Assembly: GCA_023419315.1 (NCBI GenBank)
Contig: JAEZYE010000059.1
Span: forward strand, 38,867 to 102,866
From: Pseudomonadota bacterium
GTDB lineage: Bacteria > Pseudomonadota > Gammaproteobacteria > Xanthomonadales > Xanthomonadaceae
Reading direction: 5' to 3'
DNA length: 64,000 nt
In this document: in pieces, positions 25,276 through 34,380 of the stretch
Numbering within the stretch: the stretch's first letter is position 1
Layout: each line of letters opens with the position of its first letter
The notes under the pieces: generated by a model
What the model was told of the DNA's origin: nothing
The model's database searches: none
Seen by the model: the letters and a program-made list of their open reading frames with translations, nothing else
Made by a program: the position numbers and the translations under genes

Positions 25276-26250
25276 TCAAGTGATCGATGATGCTCTGGCG
25301 GCTGGCGCGTGAGGGGGATTCAGCATCGTCCGGTTTGCGGAGTCGATCGCCGGTTCGAACAGCGCTGCCGGCAACTCCCGGAACACCTGCGCCAGTTGCT
25401 GCAGGAACTCGCCCATCGCCGAACTCTTGCGCCAGACCAGCGCAATGCGGCGGCTGGGATGGGAGTCACTGAAGCCGAGCAGATGGATGTTGTCCGAACG
25501 TGCGACGGGCGGCTTCACCGCCAGCGTCGGCAGCAGGGTGATGCCCACATTGGCGGCGACCATCTGCCGCAATGTTTCCAGACTGGTGGCGCGGAACTCG
25601 GATTTTTCATTGGCCCCGGAAATGCGGCACACATCCAGCGCCTGCTCGCGCAGGCAATGGCCGTCTTCGAGCAACAGCAGTTGCTGATCCGCCAGCTCGT
25701 TGAGGCTCAACGAATCGCGGCGCGCGAGCGGATGCGATTCGGGCACCGCCAGCAGGAAGGGTTCTTCGAACAGGAACTCCGTATGCAGCTGGTCGTCCTG
25801 CAGCGGCAGCGCGAGGATGCCGGCGTCCAGCTTGCCCTCGCGCAACCGCGACAGCAGGACGTCGCTCTTCTCTTCGATCAGCAGCAATTCCAGTTGCGGA
25901 AAACGTTGGCGGATGCGCGGCACCACGTGCGGCAGGAGATAGGGACCCAGCGTGGGGAAAATGCCCAGTCGCACCGTACCGGCTTCCGGGTCCTGGCTGC
26001 GCCGGGCCGCTTCCTTCATCTGTTCGACCTCGGCGACGATGCGCCGCGCACGCTCGGCGGCATCGCGGCCGGCCGGCGTGAGCATCACCTTGCGCGGCGC
26101 GCGTTCGACCAGCGGAACGCCGAGTTCGTCTTCGAGTTTCCTGATCTGGGTCGAGAGCGTCGGCTGGCTGACGAAACAGGCCGCCGCCGCATGGCCGAAA
26201 TGCTTGTGATCGGCCAGGGCCACCAGGTATTTCAGATCGCGCAGGTTCAT
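25276..26250 (-). CDS. oxyR: hydrogen-peroxide sensor OxyR, LysR family
   Basis: LysR-type transcription factor, 324 residues. N-terminal winged helix-turn-helix (MNLRDLKYLVALADHKHF, then CFVSQPTLSTQIRKLEDELG). The two redox-active cysteines fall at exactly 199 and 208 (EDGHCLREQALDVC), the E. coli OxyR positions, with RATSLETLRQMVAA after them. It lies downstream of ahpC-ahpF on the same strand, the arrangement known in Xanthomonas. An ATG two codons upstream (26256) is an alternative start. An OxyR-like site lies before ahpC. Confidence 0.96.
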   Translation of the reverse strand: MNLRDLKYLVALADHKHFGHAAAACFVSQPTLSTQIRKLEDELGVPLVERAPRKVMLTPAGRDAAERARRIVAEVEQMKEAARRSQDPEAGTVRLGIFPTLGPYLLPHVVPRIRQRFPQLELLLIEEKSDVLLSRLREGKLDAGILALPLQDDQLHTEFLFEEPFLLAVPESHPLARRDSLSLNELADQQLLLLEDGHCLREQALDVCRISGANEKSEFRATSLETLRQMVAANVGITLLPTLAVKPPVARSDNIHLLGFSDSHPSRRIALVWRKSSAMGEFLQQLAQVFRELPAALFEPAIDSANRTMLNPPHAPAARASSIT

Positions 26251-26361
26251 GGCCATCCTTTCCCGGCCGCGTGTGCGACGGCCGGAGTGTAGATCAGACC
26301 GCTACGGTAAACGCGCAGTGCGGCGGCGCGTGTCGCACGCCGCGTGCTGCCGTTTTCCGCA

Positions 26362-27945
26362 TTACGCGGACATCGCTTCTTGCGGTTCCACGGGTGCGGA
26401 GGTGCGGATCAGATGATCAAATGCACTGAGCGCCGCCTTCGAACCTTCGCCCATCGAAATGATGATCTGCTTGTAGGGCACCGTGGTCGCGTCGCCCGCG
26501 GCGAACACGCCGGGCACCGACGTGCGCGCATGCGCATCGACTTCGATCTCGCCACGCGGCGACAGGGCGACCGTGCCCTTCAGCCACTCGGTGTTGGGCA
26601 GGAGGCCGATCTGCACGAACACGCCTTCCAGTTCCACGCGATGCGAATCACCGCCCGCGCGGTCCTTGTAGACAAGCCCGTTGACCTTGCTGCCGTCGCC
26701 CAGCACTTCGGTGGTCTGCGCGTTCACCACGATGCGCACGTTCGGCAGACTGCGCAGCTTGCGTTGCAGCACCTCATCGGCGCGCAGCTTGCTGTCGAAC
26801 TCGATCAGGGTGACGTGGCTGACGATGCCGGCCAGATCGATGGCGGCTTCGACGCCGGAATTGCCGCCGCCGATGACCGCAACGCGCTTGCCCTTGAACA
26901 GCGGGCCGTCGCAGTGCGGGCAATAGGCCACGCCCTTGTTGCGGTACTGGTCTTCGCCCGGCACGTTCATCTGCCGCCAGCGCGCGCCGGTGGAGAGGAT
27001 GACCGTCTTCGCCTTGAGCGACGCGCCATTGGCCAGCTGGATTTCGATGTGGTCCTCGCCCGGCACGAGTTTTTCGGCGCGCTGCAGGTTCATGATGTCC
27101 ACGCCGTATTCGTTGACGTGGTGTTCGAGGGCGCTCGCCAGCTTCGGACCCTCGGTGTAGGGCACGGAGATGAAGTTCTCGATCGCCATGGTGTCCAGCA
27201 CCTGGCCACCGAAACGCTCGGCGACCACGCCGGTGCGGATGCCCTTGCGCGCAGCGTAGATCGCCGCGGCCGAACCGGCCGGGCCGCCGCCCACGACGAG
27301 CACGTCGTAGGGCGCTTTCCGGCTGATCTTTTCGGCATCGCGCGCGCCGGCATTGCTGTCCAGTTTGGCGACGATTTCCTCGACGCCCATGCGTCCCGCG
27401 CCGAACACTTCGCCGTTGAGGAAAATCGTCGGCACCGACATGACCTGGCGGGCCTCGACTTCCTGCTGGAACAGCGCGCCATCAATCGCGACATGCTGGA
27501 TGCGCGGATTCAGCACGCTCATCAGGTTCAGCGCCTGCACGACATCCGGGCAGTTCTGGCACGACAGCGAGAAATAGGTTTCGAAGCGGTAATCGCCTTC
27601 CAGCCCGCGGATCTGTTCGATCAGATCCTGCGACAGCTTCGACGGATGGCCGCCCACCTGCAGCAGCGCCAGCACCAGCGAGGTGAACTCGTGGCCCATC
27701 GGCAGGCCGGCAAAACGCAGATGGATGTCCTGGCCCGGCGTGCCGAGCGTGAAGGACGGCTTGCGGGCGTCATCATCAAAGCGCTCGCTCACGCGGATCT
27801 TGTCCGACAGCGCCACCAGATCGGCCAGCAGCGCCTGCAGTTCCTTCGAGCCATCGCTGGAATCGAGCGAAGCGACGATGTCGATCGGGCGGGTGACCTT
27901 TTCCAGATAGGCCTTGAGCTGGGTCTTGAGGCTGTCGTCCAACAT
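26362..27945 (-). CDS. ahpF: alkyl hydroperoxide reductase subunit F
   Basis: NADH-dependent flavin disulfide reductase that re-reduces AhpC. 527 residues: an N-terminal double thioredoxin-like domain with CQNC at 129-132, an FAD loop VLVVGGGPAGSAAAIYA near 215-231, the second redox pair CPHC at 342-345, and the NAD(P)H loop VAVIGGGNSGVEAA. Cysteine positions match the Salmonella enzyme. The ATG is preceded by AAGGAG at 6 bases. It follows ahpC after a 203-base structured spacer. Confidence 0.97.
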   Translation of the reverse strand: MLDDSLKTQLKAYLEKVTRPIDIVASLDSSDGSKELQALLADLVALSDKIRVSERFDDDARKPSFTLGTPGQDIHLRFAGLPMGHEFTSLVLALLQVGGHPSKLSQDLIEQIRGLEGDYRFETYFSLSCQNCPDVVQALNLMSVLNPRIQHVAIDGALFQQEVEARQVMSVPTIFLNGEVFGAGRMGVEEIVAKLDSNAGARDAEKISRKAPYDVLVVGGGPAGSAAAIYAARKGIRTGVVAERFGGQVLDTMAIENFISVPYTEGPKLASALEHHVNEYGVDIMNLQRAEKLVPGEDHIEIQLANGASLKAKTVILSTGARWRQMNVPGEDQYRNKGVAYCPHCDGPLFKGKRVAVIGGGNSGVEAAIDLAGIVSHVTLIEFDSKLRADEVLQRKLRSLPNVRIVVNAQTTEVLGDGSKVNGLVYKDRAGGDSHRVELEGVFVQIGLLPNTEWLKGTVALSPRGEIEVDAHARTSVPGVFAAGDATTVPYKQIIISMGEGSKAALSAFDHLIRTSAPVEPQEAMSA

Positions 27946-28148
27946 TGAAGACTCCTTGCGGATGGTGCAGAAGGGGAACGCGCAAGCCGTGCGGCTTCGC
28001 GGGCGTTTGCAGGAGCGGCCTGGGCCGGGAGGAGGGAGCCGGGGGGAGAGTTCCGGCTCGGGCGCAGGCCGCTGGTGCAAACGTCCGGCTGCGGGGAGAA
28101 GCGCCCGGGCAGACGGCCCGGGCGCGATGGAACATGAAGCGGTGGTAC
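27946..28148 (-). other. structured ahpC-ahpF spacer with nested hairpins
   Basis: The spacer holds a 19-base imperfect inverted repeat (28004-28022 with 28065-28083, one 2-base mismatch). A 7-base inner hairpin nests inside it (28036-28042 with 28053-28059). A separate perfect 10-base GC stem with a 5-base loop lies closer to ahpC (28101-28110 with 28116-28125, arm GCGCCCGGGC). None has a T-run, so simple rho-independent termination is unlikely. An RNA processing or attenuation role that raises AhpC over AhpF, or a REP-like repeat, is inferred. Confidence 0.8.
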
Positions 28149-28712
28149 TTAGATCTTGCCGACCAGATCCAGCGACGGCGCGATGGTCTTGTTGCCTTCC
28201 TTCCACTTGGCCGGGCAGACCTGGCCGGGATTGTTGGCGACGAACTGCGCGGCCTTCAGCTTGCGCAGCGTCTCGGAGACGTCGCGGGCGATGGCGTTGT
28301 CGTGGATTTCCAGCGTCTTGATCACGCCTTCCGGGTTGATGATGAAGGTGCCACGCAGGGCCAGGCCTTCTTCTTCGATATGCACGCCGAAAGCGCGCGT
28401 CAGCTGATGGGTCGGGTCGCCGACCAGCGGGAACTGCGCCTTGCCCACGGCCGGCGAGGTTTCGTGCCACACCTTGTGCGAGAAGTGCGTGTCGGTCGTG
28501 ACGATGTACACCTCGGCGCCGGCCTTCTGGAATTCGGCGTAGTTGTCGGCGGCGTCTTCCACTTCCGTCGGGCAATTGAAGGTGAAGGCGGCCGGCATGA
28601 AGATCAGGACGGACCACTTGCCCTTCAGATTGGCTTCGGTCACTTCGACGAATTCGCCGGCATGGAACGCGGTGGTCTTGAACGGCTGGACTTGGGTGTT
28701 GATCAGGGACAT
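28149..28712 (-). CDS. ahpC: peroxiredoxin AhpC
   Basis: Two-cysteine peroxiredoxin that reduces H2O2 and organic peroxides, recycled by AhpF. 187 residues, the standard length, with peroxidatic Cys47 in FTFNCPTE and resolving Cys166 in GQVCPAKW; GGTG-like and YF-like sensitivity motifs are of the usual AhpC kind. First gene of the ahpC-ahpF-oxyR cluster. An AGAGGAAA ribosome site precedes the ATG, and an OxyR-like binding site lies about 100 bases upstream. Confidence 0.98.
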   Translation of the reverse strand: MSLINTQVQPFKTTAFHAGEFVEVTEANLKGKWSVLIFMPAAFTFNCPTEVEDAADNYAEFQKAGAEVYIVTTDTHFSHKVWHETSPAVGKAQFPLVGDPTHQLTRAFGVHIEEEGLALRGTFIINPEGVIKTLEIHDNAIARDVSETLRKLKAAQFVANNPGQVCPAKWKEGNKTIAPSLDLVGKI

Positions 28713-28795
28713 CGGTTTTCCTCTTGGTTCGGAGGTCAGGGGTGAAGCAACGGCCGCCAGACTAATAGGCGCCGCCTAATAAAGCCAATGGATTG

Positions 28796-28824
28796 ATAGC
28801 ATTGGTTCAATAGATATTGCCTAT
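28796..28824 (-). promoter_or_regulatory. OxyR-like operator upstream of ahpC
   Basis: ATAG-N7-CTAT at 28810-28824 matches one half of the OxyR tetrad consensus (ATAG and CTAT spaced by 7). Another ATAG at 28796-28799 lies next to it, but the second pair of tetrads is poor (ATGG and GCAT at the expected places). It sits in the 254-base ahpC/pepN divergent region, about 85-115 bases before the ahpC start. The region also has ATTGGTTCAAT, a small palindrome. Assignment rests on motif and on oxyR being the cluster regulator. Confidence 0.6.
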
Positions 28825-28966
28825 CAAAAGACGAATACAAGAGGCGCCGGCTATTCCCTGACTGCCGAGGGCGGCTCGCCAAATCACATATCCAGTACTT
28901 TCGGCAGGGGCAAGGGGACGCCTCCCCCCTCGTAAGCTCGCAGGCTTGTCCACGAGGGGATCCCAG

Positions 28967-31669
28967 ATGACCGTTCTGCGTCGCACCGCGCTTGCCTGCG
29001 CCTTGATGCTTGCCGTCGCGCTTCCCGGCCAGGCGGCCGAAACCGGCGTGCCGAAGGGGCCGCTGCCCCGTACCGTGGTGCCGTCGCTGGTCAAGCTCGA
29101 ACTGAAGCTCGATCCCCGCCAGGAGCGCTTCAGCGGCACCACCCGCATCGAGGTCGATGTGGCCGAAGCCACGCGCGTCATCTGGATGCACGGGCGCGAT
29201 CTCGACATCCGCCAGGCTGCGGTGACCGCGCAGGGCGGCAAGCGCATCGCCTTGAAGAGTGAATCGGTCGATGTCTCCGGCGTCCTGAAACTGACCGCCG
29301 ACGAAGCGATCCCGGCCGGCAAGGCGCAGATCGAGCTTGCCTTCGAAGCGCCGTACGGGCAGCTGCAGGGCGCCTACCGCGTAAAGCCGGACGGCCACGA
29401 CTACGTCGTTACCCAGATGGAGCCGTTGGGGGCGCGCAACACGTTCCCCGGCTTCGACGAGCCAAGCTTCAAGCAGCCGTGGGACATCACCCTCATCGTG
29501 CCCGAGCAGGAAGTGGCGGTGGCCAACAGCCGCGAGCTGAAGACCGAAAAACTCGGCGATGGCTGGAAGAAGGTCACTTTTGCGCGCACCGAAGCGCTGC
29601 CGAGTTATCTGATCGCCTTCGCGGTGGGGCCATGGGACGTACAGGCCGGGCCCGACGTGCCGGCCACGGCGATCCGCAGCGCGCCGATCACGCTACGCGG
29701 CATCGCGGCCCAGGGCCAGGGCGAGCGCATGCGCTATTCGCTGCAGCACACGCCGGCCATCGTGACGAAGCTGGAGGAATACTTCGGCACGCCGTACCCG
29801 TTCGACAAGCTCGACAATCTCGCCGCCCCGGATTTCTGGGCCGGCGCGATGGAGAACGCCGGCCTCATCGTCTATCGCGACACCCTGATGTTCCCCGACG
29901 AGAAATCCACACCGCGCGAGCGCCAGGGCTTCTGGGGCGTCAGCGCGCACGAACTCGCGCACCAATGGTTCGGCGATCTTGTGACGATGGAGTGGTGGGA
30001 CGATCTGTGGCTCAACGAAGCGTTCGCGACGTGGATGGGCACCAAGATCACCGGTCAGCTACAGCCGGACTTCCATGCCGATCGCGGCCTGCTCGAAGGC
30101 GCGCTGGAAGCGATGAGCGAGGACAGCCTGGTCAGCACGCGTCGCGTGCATGAGCCCATCAACGACTTCACCGAAATCCAGTCCGCATTCGATGGCATCA
30201 CCTATCAGAAGGGCGGCGCGGTGCTGTCGATGTTCGAAACCTACATCGGCGAAACCGCTTTCCGGGACGGCGTGCGCAATTACCTGAAGGCGCATGCGCG
30301 CGGTAACGCGACCAGCAGCGATCTGATTGCCGCCGTCGCGGCGCAGAGCAAGGATCCGGGCGGCGTGGATGCGGCGTTCAAGAGTTTCATCGATCAACCG
30401 GGCGTGCCCTACGTGAAGGTCGATGTCGACTGCGCCGGCAAGACACCGTCGCTGAAGATCGAACAGCAGCGCTACGTTCCGCTGGGATCGCAGGTCAGCG
30501 CCACGCAGAGCTGGGGCCTGCCGTTCTGCGTGCGCTATCAGGACGGCGGCGAAGTCCGCTCCGAATGCACGCTGGTCAACCAGGCCAAGGCGGTGGTGCC
30601 GCTCAGGCAGGCCAAGCAGTGCCCGACCTGGGTGATGCCGAATGCGCACGGACAGGGCTATTACCGCTTCGCGCTGGCGGATGCGCCGGCAAAGCAGCTG
30701 TCGGCCGCGTTCGCGCAACTGGATGAGCGCGAACAGCGCGTTTATGCCGACTCGCTGGAAGCCGCATTCCATGCCGGCAACATCGACGCGTCGGCGTATC
30801 TGGCGACGGTGCCGCAGCTGGCTTCGGCCGGCGTCCGCCAGACCGCGGCCGCGCCGATGTCCGAACTCGTGTGGATGAAGGAGCACCTGGCGAAGGACCC
30901 GGCCGAAAAGCAGGCCGTTGCCGCTTACGCGCGCAGGATCTATGAACCGCACCTGCGCACGCTCGGCCTGGAAGCGAGGCCGGGTGAAAGTGATGACAGC
31001 CGCATTCTGCGCCGTTCGGTGATCGGGTTCCTGTATCACACCGGTGAAAGTGAAGAACTGACGCGCGAACTCGTTGCGCGTGGCCGTGCGGTGATCGGCC
31101 TCAAGCCCGATGGCACGCTGGGCTCGGGCACGCTCAACCCCGAAGGCACGACGCGCGATCTGCGTGCGTTGTCCATCGAGGCGGCGGCGCGTGCCGGTGA
31201 CAAGGCCACCTTCGACGTGCTGGAGAAGCACCTGCGTGCCACGCAGGACGCGGCATTGCGCAGCGAACTGCTGTCCGCGATCGGCAGCGCGACAGATCCT
31301 GCACTGGCCGAACGCGCGCGCGCGCTCGTCCTGGAGAAGGGACTGCTCCGTCGCAATGAAATCGCGCCGCTGCTGTACTCGCAGATGGATGAAGAAAAGG
31401 GCCGCGCGGCGATGCGCCAGTGGATGGATCAGCACTTCAGCACGCTGGAAGCTTCGCTCGCGCCGGCCGGCGCGGGACTGGTGTCGCTGTACGCCGCCGG
31501 CATGTGCAGCCAGGCCGAAGCCGACGCACTGCAGACCCGGTTCGCCGAGCGCATGAAGAACATCGAAGGCGGCCCGCGCGCGCTCAAGCAGTCCGCCGAG
31601 TACATCGGCCTGTGCGCCAACCTGCGCGAAGGACAGCAGGCCAAGGGTTTCGGCAGCGCGCTGAAGTGA
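28967..31669 (+). CDS. secreted M1-family metallo-aminopeptidase
   Basis: Zn aminopeptidase of 900 residues with a signal peptide (MTVLRRTALACALMLAVALP, cleavage near QAA), so periplasmic. Exopeptidase motif GAMEN at 293-297; zinc motif HELAH at 328-332 with the third ligand Glu351 in WLNEAFATW, the HEXXH-X18-E spacing of M1 peptidases. The C-terminal ERAP1-like helical domain follows from about 540. ATG 28967 has GAGGGG 7 bases upstream. It is divergent from ahpC and ends in a strong terminator. ERAP/PepN-like specificity is not resolvable by eye. Confidence 0.95.
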   Translation: MTVLRRTALACALMLAVALPGQAAETGVPKGPLPRTVVPSLVKLELKLDPRQERFSGTTRIEVDVAEATRVIWMHGRDLDIRQAAVTAQGGKRIALKSESVDVSGVLKLTADEAIPAGKAQIELAFEAPYGQLQGAYRVKPDGHDYVVTQMEPLGARNTFPGFDEPSFKQPWDITLIVPEQEVAVANSRELKTEKLGDGWKKVTFARTEALPSYLIAFAVGPWDVQAGPDVPATAIRSAPITLRGIAAQGQGERMRYSLQHTPAIVTKLEEYFGTPYPFDKLDNLAAPDFWAGAMENAGLIVYRDTLMFPDEKSTPRERQGFWGVSAHELAHQWFGDLVTMEWWDDLWLNEAFATWMGTKITGQLQPDFHADRGLLEGALEAMSEDSLVSTRRVHEPINDFTEIQSAFDGITYQKGGAVLSMFETYIGETAFRDGVRNYLKAHARGNATSSDLIAAVAAQSKDPGGVDAAFKSFIDQPGVPYVKVDVDCAGKTPSLKIEQQRYVPLGSQVSATQSWGLPFCVRYQDGGEVRSECTLVNQAKAVVPLRQAKQCPTWVMPNAHGQGYYRFALADAPAKQLSAAFAQLDEREQRVYADSLEAAFHAGNIDASAYLATVPQLASAGVRQTAAAPMSELVWMKEHLAKDPAEKQAVAAYARRIYEPHLRTLGLEARPGESDDSRILRRSVIGFLYHTGESEELTRELVARGRAVIGLKPDGTLGSGTLNPEGTTRDLRALSIEAAARAGDKATFDVLEKHLRATQDAALRSELLSAIGSATDPALAERARALVLEKGLLRRNEIAPLLYSQMDEEKGRAAMRQWMDQHFSTLEASLAPAGAGLVSLYAAGMCSQAEADALQTRFAERMKNIEGGPRALKQSAEYIGLCANLREGQQAKGFGSALK

Positions 31670-31674
31670 CGAAC

Positions 31675-31711
31675 GGCGCGCACGATCACACGATCGTGCG
31701 CGCCTCGTTTT
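31675..31711 (+). terminator. rho-independent terminator after the M1 peptidase
   Basis: Perfect 13-base stem (31675-31687 with 31692-31704, arm GGCGCGCACGATC) closed by a 4-base loop and followed by TCGTTTT. It starts 6 bases after the peptidase stop, so it ends that transcript before prmC. Confidence 0.85.
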
Positions 31712-31762
31712 ACCACCGGGGCGTGAGGGCTCGCGGTGTTTTTCGCGGGACATTGGCGGACA

Positions 31763-32659
31763 ATGCGGATCACGCCGCCCGAGCAACGCCGCTTGAACGA
31801 CCACGCGCCGCCCCACGACATCAACCACCTTCTGGCCGACGCCGCAGCGCGCTTGCCGGAAGGTGACGGGCGTTTCGTCGCCGAACTGCTGCTCCTTCAC
31901 GTGCTCGGGCGCGAGCGCGCCTGGCTGTTTGCACATGCACGCGATTCACTGGATTCAGAAGCGGCCGCGCGTTTCCGGATACTGCTGGAGCAACGCATCG
32001 CCGGTGAGCCGGTGGCGTATCTCATCGGCCGTCGCGGCTTCTGGACGCTCGATCTGCAGGTCAGCCGCGCCACACTGATTCCACGTCCCGAGACCGAACG
32101 CCTGGTGGAACTGGCGTTGCAGCGCCTGCCCGCGGATCGCGTACTGCGCGTGGCCGATCTGGGGACCGGCAGCGGCGCGATTGCACTCGCGCTCGCCAGC
32201 GAACGCCCGCTTGCGCAGGTCATCGTCACCGATGCGAGCACGGATGCGCTGGAGATCGCGCGCGCCAATGCCGCCCATCACGCGATCACGAATGTCGAAT
32301 TCCGGGACGGCGCGTGGTGGACACCGCTCCGGGGTGAACGTTTCGCCCTCATCGCCAGCAATCCGCCGTACATCGCGGAGGATGACCCGCATCTCGCGCA
32401 GGGCGATCTCCGCCACGAACCGATGACCGCACTGGCTTCCGGTCTGGACGGGCTGGAAGACATCCGCACGATCATCGACGGCGCGGGCGAGCATCTGGAG
32501 GAAGGTGGCTGGCTCCTGCTCGAACATGGCCTCGATCAGGGTGCTGCCGTGCGCGCATTGCTCGAAGCCGCGCATTTCGTCGATGTCACGACCGAGCAGG
32601 ATCTCGAAGCGCGTGATCGCGTCAGCCTGGGGCGCAAGCCCGCAAAACCGGCGCGCTGA
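31763..32659 (+). CDS. prmC: peptide chain release factor N5-glutamine methyltransferase
   Basis: Methylates the glutamine of the GGQ motif in release factors RF1 and RF2; prfA is encoded at 53865-54947. 298 residues from the ATG at 31763 (MRITPPEQ); a GTG at 31736 and a TTG at 31793 are in frame and cannot be excluded. N-terminal helical RF-binding domain, then the SAM loop VADLGTGSGAIALALA and the catalytic SNPPYIAEDD. The E. coli protein has 277 residues, so the N-terminus here may be slightly over-extended. Confidence 0.94.
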   Translation: MRITPPEQRRLNDHAPPHDINHLLADAAARLPEGDGRFVAELLLLHVLGRERAWLFAHARDSLDSEAAARFRILLEQRIAGEPVAYLIGRRGFWTLDLQVSRATLIPRPETERLVELALQRLPADRVLRVADLGTGSGAIALALASERPLAQVIVTDASTDALEIARANAAHHAITNVEFRDGAWWTPLRGERFALIASNPPYIAEDDPHLAQGDLRHEPMTALASGLDGLEDIRTIIDGAGEHLEEGGWLLLEHGLDQGAAVRALLEAAHFVDVTTEQDLEARDRVSLGRKPAKPAR

Positions 32660-32735
32660 TCAACGCCATTGCATGCGTTTGGGCGACCGCGCGAGCGGCG
32701 AGTACAATCGCCGCACACTGCAAACGGACCCTGCC

Positions 32736-33677
32736 ATGCGCACGCTGTATCCCGACATCGAGCCTTTCGACACCGGCACGCTGCAAGTCGACGATCGCCA
32801 CACGCTGTACTACGAACAATGCGGCAACCCGAACGGCAAGCCGGTCGTGCTGCTGCACGGCGGGCCGGGCGCCGGGTGCAGCCCGAAGATGCGTCGCTTC
32901 CACGATCCGGCCAAGTACCGGATCATCCTGTTCGATCAGCGCGGTTCGGGCCGTTCGACGCCGCATGCGGATCTGGTCGGCAACACCACCTGGGATCTGG
33001 TCGCCGATATCGAGAAATTGCGCGTGAAGCTCGGTATCGATCGCTGGCAGGTATTCGGCGGAAGCTGGGGTTCGACGCTTGCGCTCGCCTACGCGCAGGC
33101 GCACCCGCAACACGTGACCGAGCTGGTGCTGCGCGGCATCTTCATGTTGCGGCGCTGGGAACTGGAATGGTTCTATCAGGAAGGCGCTTCCCGCCTGTTC
33201 CCGGATGCTTGGGAGCACTATCTGCAGGCCATTCCGCCGGTCGAACGCCACGATCTGATCTCCGCCTATCACCGTCGCCTCACGTCCGATGTCGCTGAAA
33301 CGCGGCTGGCGGCGGCGCGCGCATGGAGCGTGTGGGAAGGCGCGACGAGCTTCCTGCATGTCGATGCGGATTTCGTCAGCGGCCATGAAGACGCGGAATT
33401 CGCGCTCGCGTTCGCGCGGATTGAGAACCACTACTTCGTCAACGGCGGGTTCTTCGAGGTCGAAGATCAACTGCTGCGCGACGCGCATCGCATTGCCGAC
33501 ATCCCCGGCGTCATCGTGCATGGCCGCTACGACGTCGTCTGTCCCATCGCCAATGCCTGGGATCTGCACAAGGCCTGGCCGAAGGCGACGCTGGCCATTA
33601 CGCCGGCGTCGGGACATTCCGCGTTCGAAGCTGAAAACGTCGATGCGCTGGTGCGCGCCACCGACGCATTCGCCTGA
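32736..33677 (+). CDS. pip: proline iminopeptidase
   Basis: Serine peptidase that releases N-terminal proline; alpha/beta hydrolase of peptidase family S33, 313 residues. The oxyanion-hole motif HGGPG is at 41-45, the nucleophile Ser110 is in FGGSWGSTLAL, the acid lies in VHGRYDVVCP, and the histidine is in ASGHSAFE. FDQRGSGRS is the usual strand after the oxyanion motif. Start at MRTLYPDIEPF, the standard family N-terminus. A bidirectional terminator lies 12 bases after the stop. Confidence 0.96.
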   Translation: MRTLYPDIEPFDTGTLQVDDRHTLYYEQCGNPNGKPVVLLHGGPGAGCSPKMRRFHDPAKYRIILFDQRGSGRSTPHADLVGNTTWDLVADIEKLRVKLGIDRWQVFGGSWGSTLALAYAQAHPQHVTELVLRGIFMLRRWELEWFYQEGASRLFPDAWEHYLQAIPPVERHDLISAYHRRLTSDVAETRLAAARAWSVWEGATSFLHVDADFVSGHEDAEFALAFARIENHYFVNGGFFEVEDQLLRDAHRIADIPGVIVHGRYDVVCPIANAWDLHKAWPKATLAITPASGHSAFEAENVDALVRATDAFA

Positions 33678-33689
33678 CGGCAGGACATG

Positions 33690-33730
33690 AAAAAGGCGCA
33701 ATGGCGTTCATCGCCGTTGCGCCTTTTTTT
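33690..33730. terminator. bidirectional terminator between pip and the NUDIX gene
   Basis: 17-base stem with one mismatch (33690-33706 with 33712-33728), 5-base loop, A-run on the left and T-run on the right. It can therefore end both pip (+) and the convergent NUDIX gene (-). Confidence 0.93.
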
Positions 33731-33757
33731 GTGGGCGTGTTGCCGGAAACCGCTCGA

Positions 33758-34339
33758 TCAGGGGTGATCACCGCCGCCGCGCGGGGTACCGTCCAGTTCG
33801 TGTTCAATCATCCATAAGCCGGCCCACAGCTTGGCGTCCAGCTCGTAGCCTTCGCCGAGCTTGCTGGTCAACCACGCGGCTGCTTCGCGGCGCGGAATTT
33901 CATGCACGGTGATGTTCTCGTCGCCGTCGCCACCGCCTTCGCCGACCTTGCGCAGGCCGCTCGCACGCACGAACGCGACCTTCTCGCTGCTGCTGCCCGA
34001 GGAGGTCGGACCAATCAGCAGTACTTCGGCGCGCTCGGCCGTCCAGCCGGTTTCCTCTTCCAGTTCGCGGATCGCCGACAGCTCGATCGATTCCTCGGCA
34101 TGGATGTCGCCGACCAGGCCGGCCGGCATTTCGATGGTGTTGGCCTGCAGCGGGACGCGGAACTGCTCCACGAACACGACGCGATCCTCCGGCGTCACCG
34201 CCAGGATGATCGCGGCCAGTCCGCCGGTGTGGGTGCGTTCCGAATATTCCCAGTTGCCGCGCTCGACCATCCGCAGATAGCGGCCTTCGTACACGATGCG
34301 GGGCGCGGCGGTCTTGCGTGCGTCTGAAGTGTCGTCCAT
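33758..34339 (-). CDS. NUDIX hydrolase, ADP-ribose pyrophosphatase-like
   Basis: 193 residues with a complete NUDIX box: GLVGDIHAEESIELSAIREL then EEETG, matching G-x5-E-x7-R-E-x2-E-E-x-G with an extra residue or two before the first glutamate. The N-terminal strand region (RIVYEGRYLRMVERG) and FVEQFRVPLQ resemble NudF/ADP-ribose pyrophosphatases and GDP-mannose pyrophosphatases. The exact nucleoside diphosphate substrate is not resolved. It follows the Xni-like nuclease by 41 bases on the same strand. Confidence 0.88.
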   Translation of the reverse strand: MDDTSDARKTAAPRIVYEGRYLRMVERGNWEYSERTHTGGLAAIILAVTPEDRVVFVEQFRVPLQANTIEMPAGLVGDIHAEESIELSAIRELEEETGWTAERAEVLLIGPTSSGSSSEKVAFVRASGLRKVGEGGGDGDENITVHEIPRREAAAWLTSKLGEGYELDAKLWAGLWMIEHELDGTPRGGGDHP

Positions 34340-34380
34340 GCGGGGATGCTAGCAGTCGGGTGATGGCGGAAGACAGCGCG

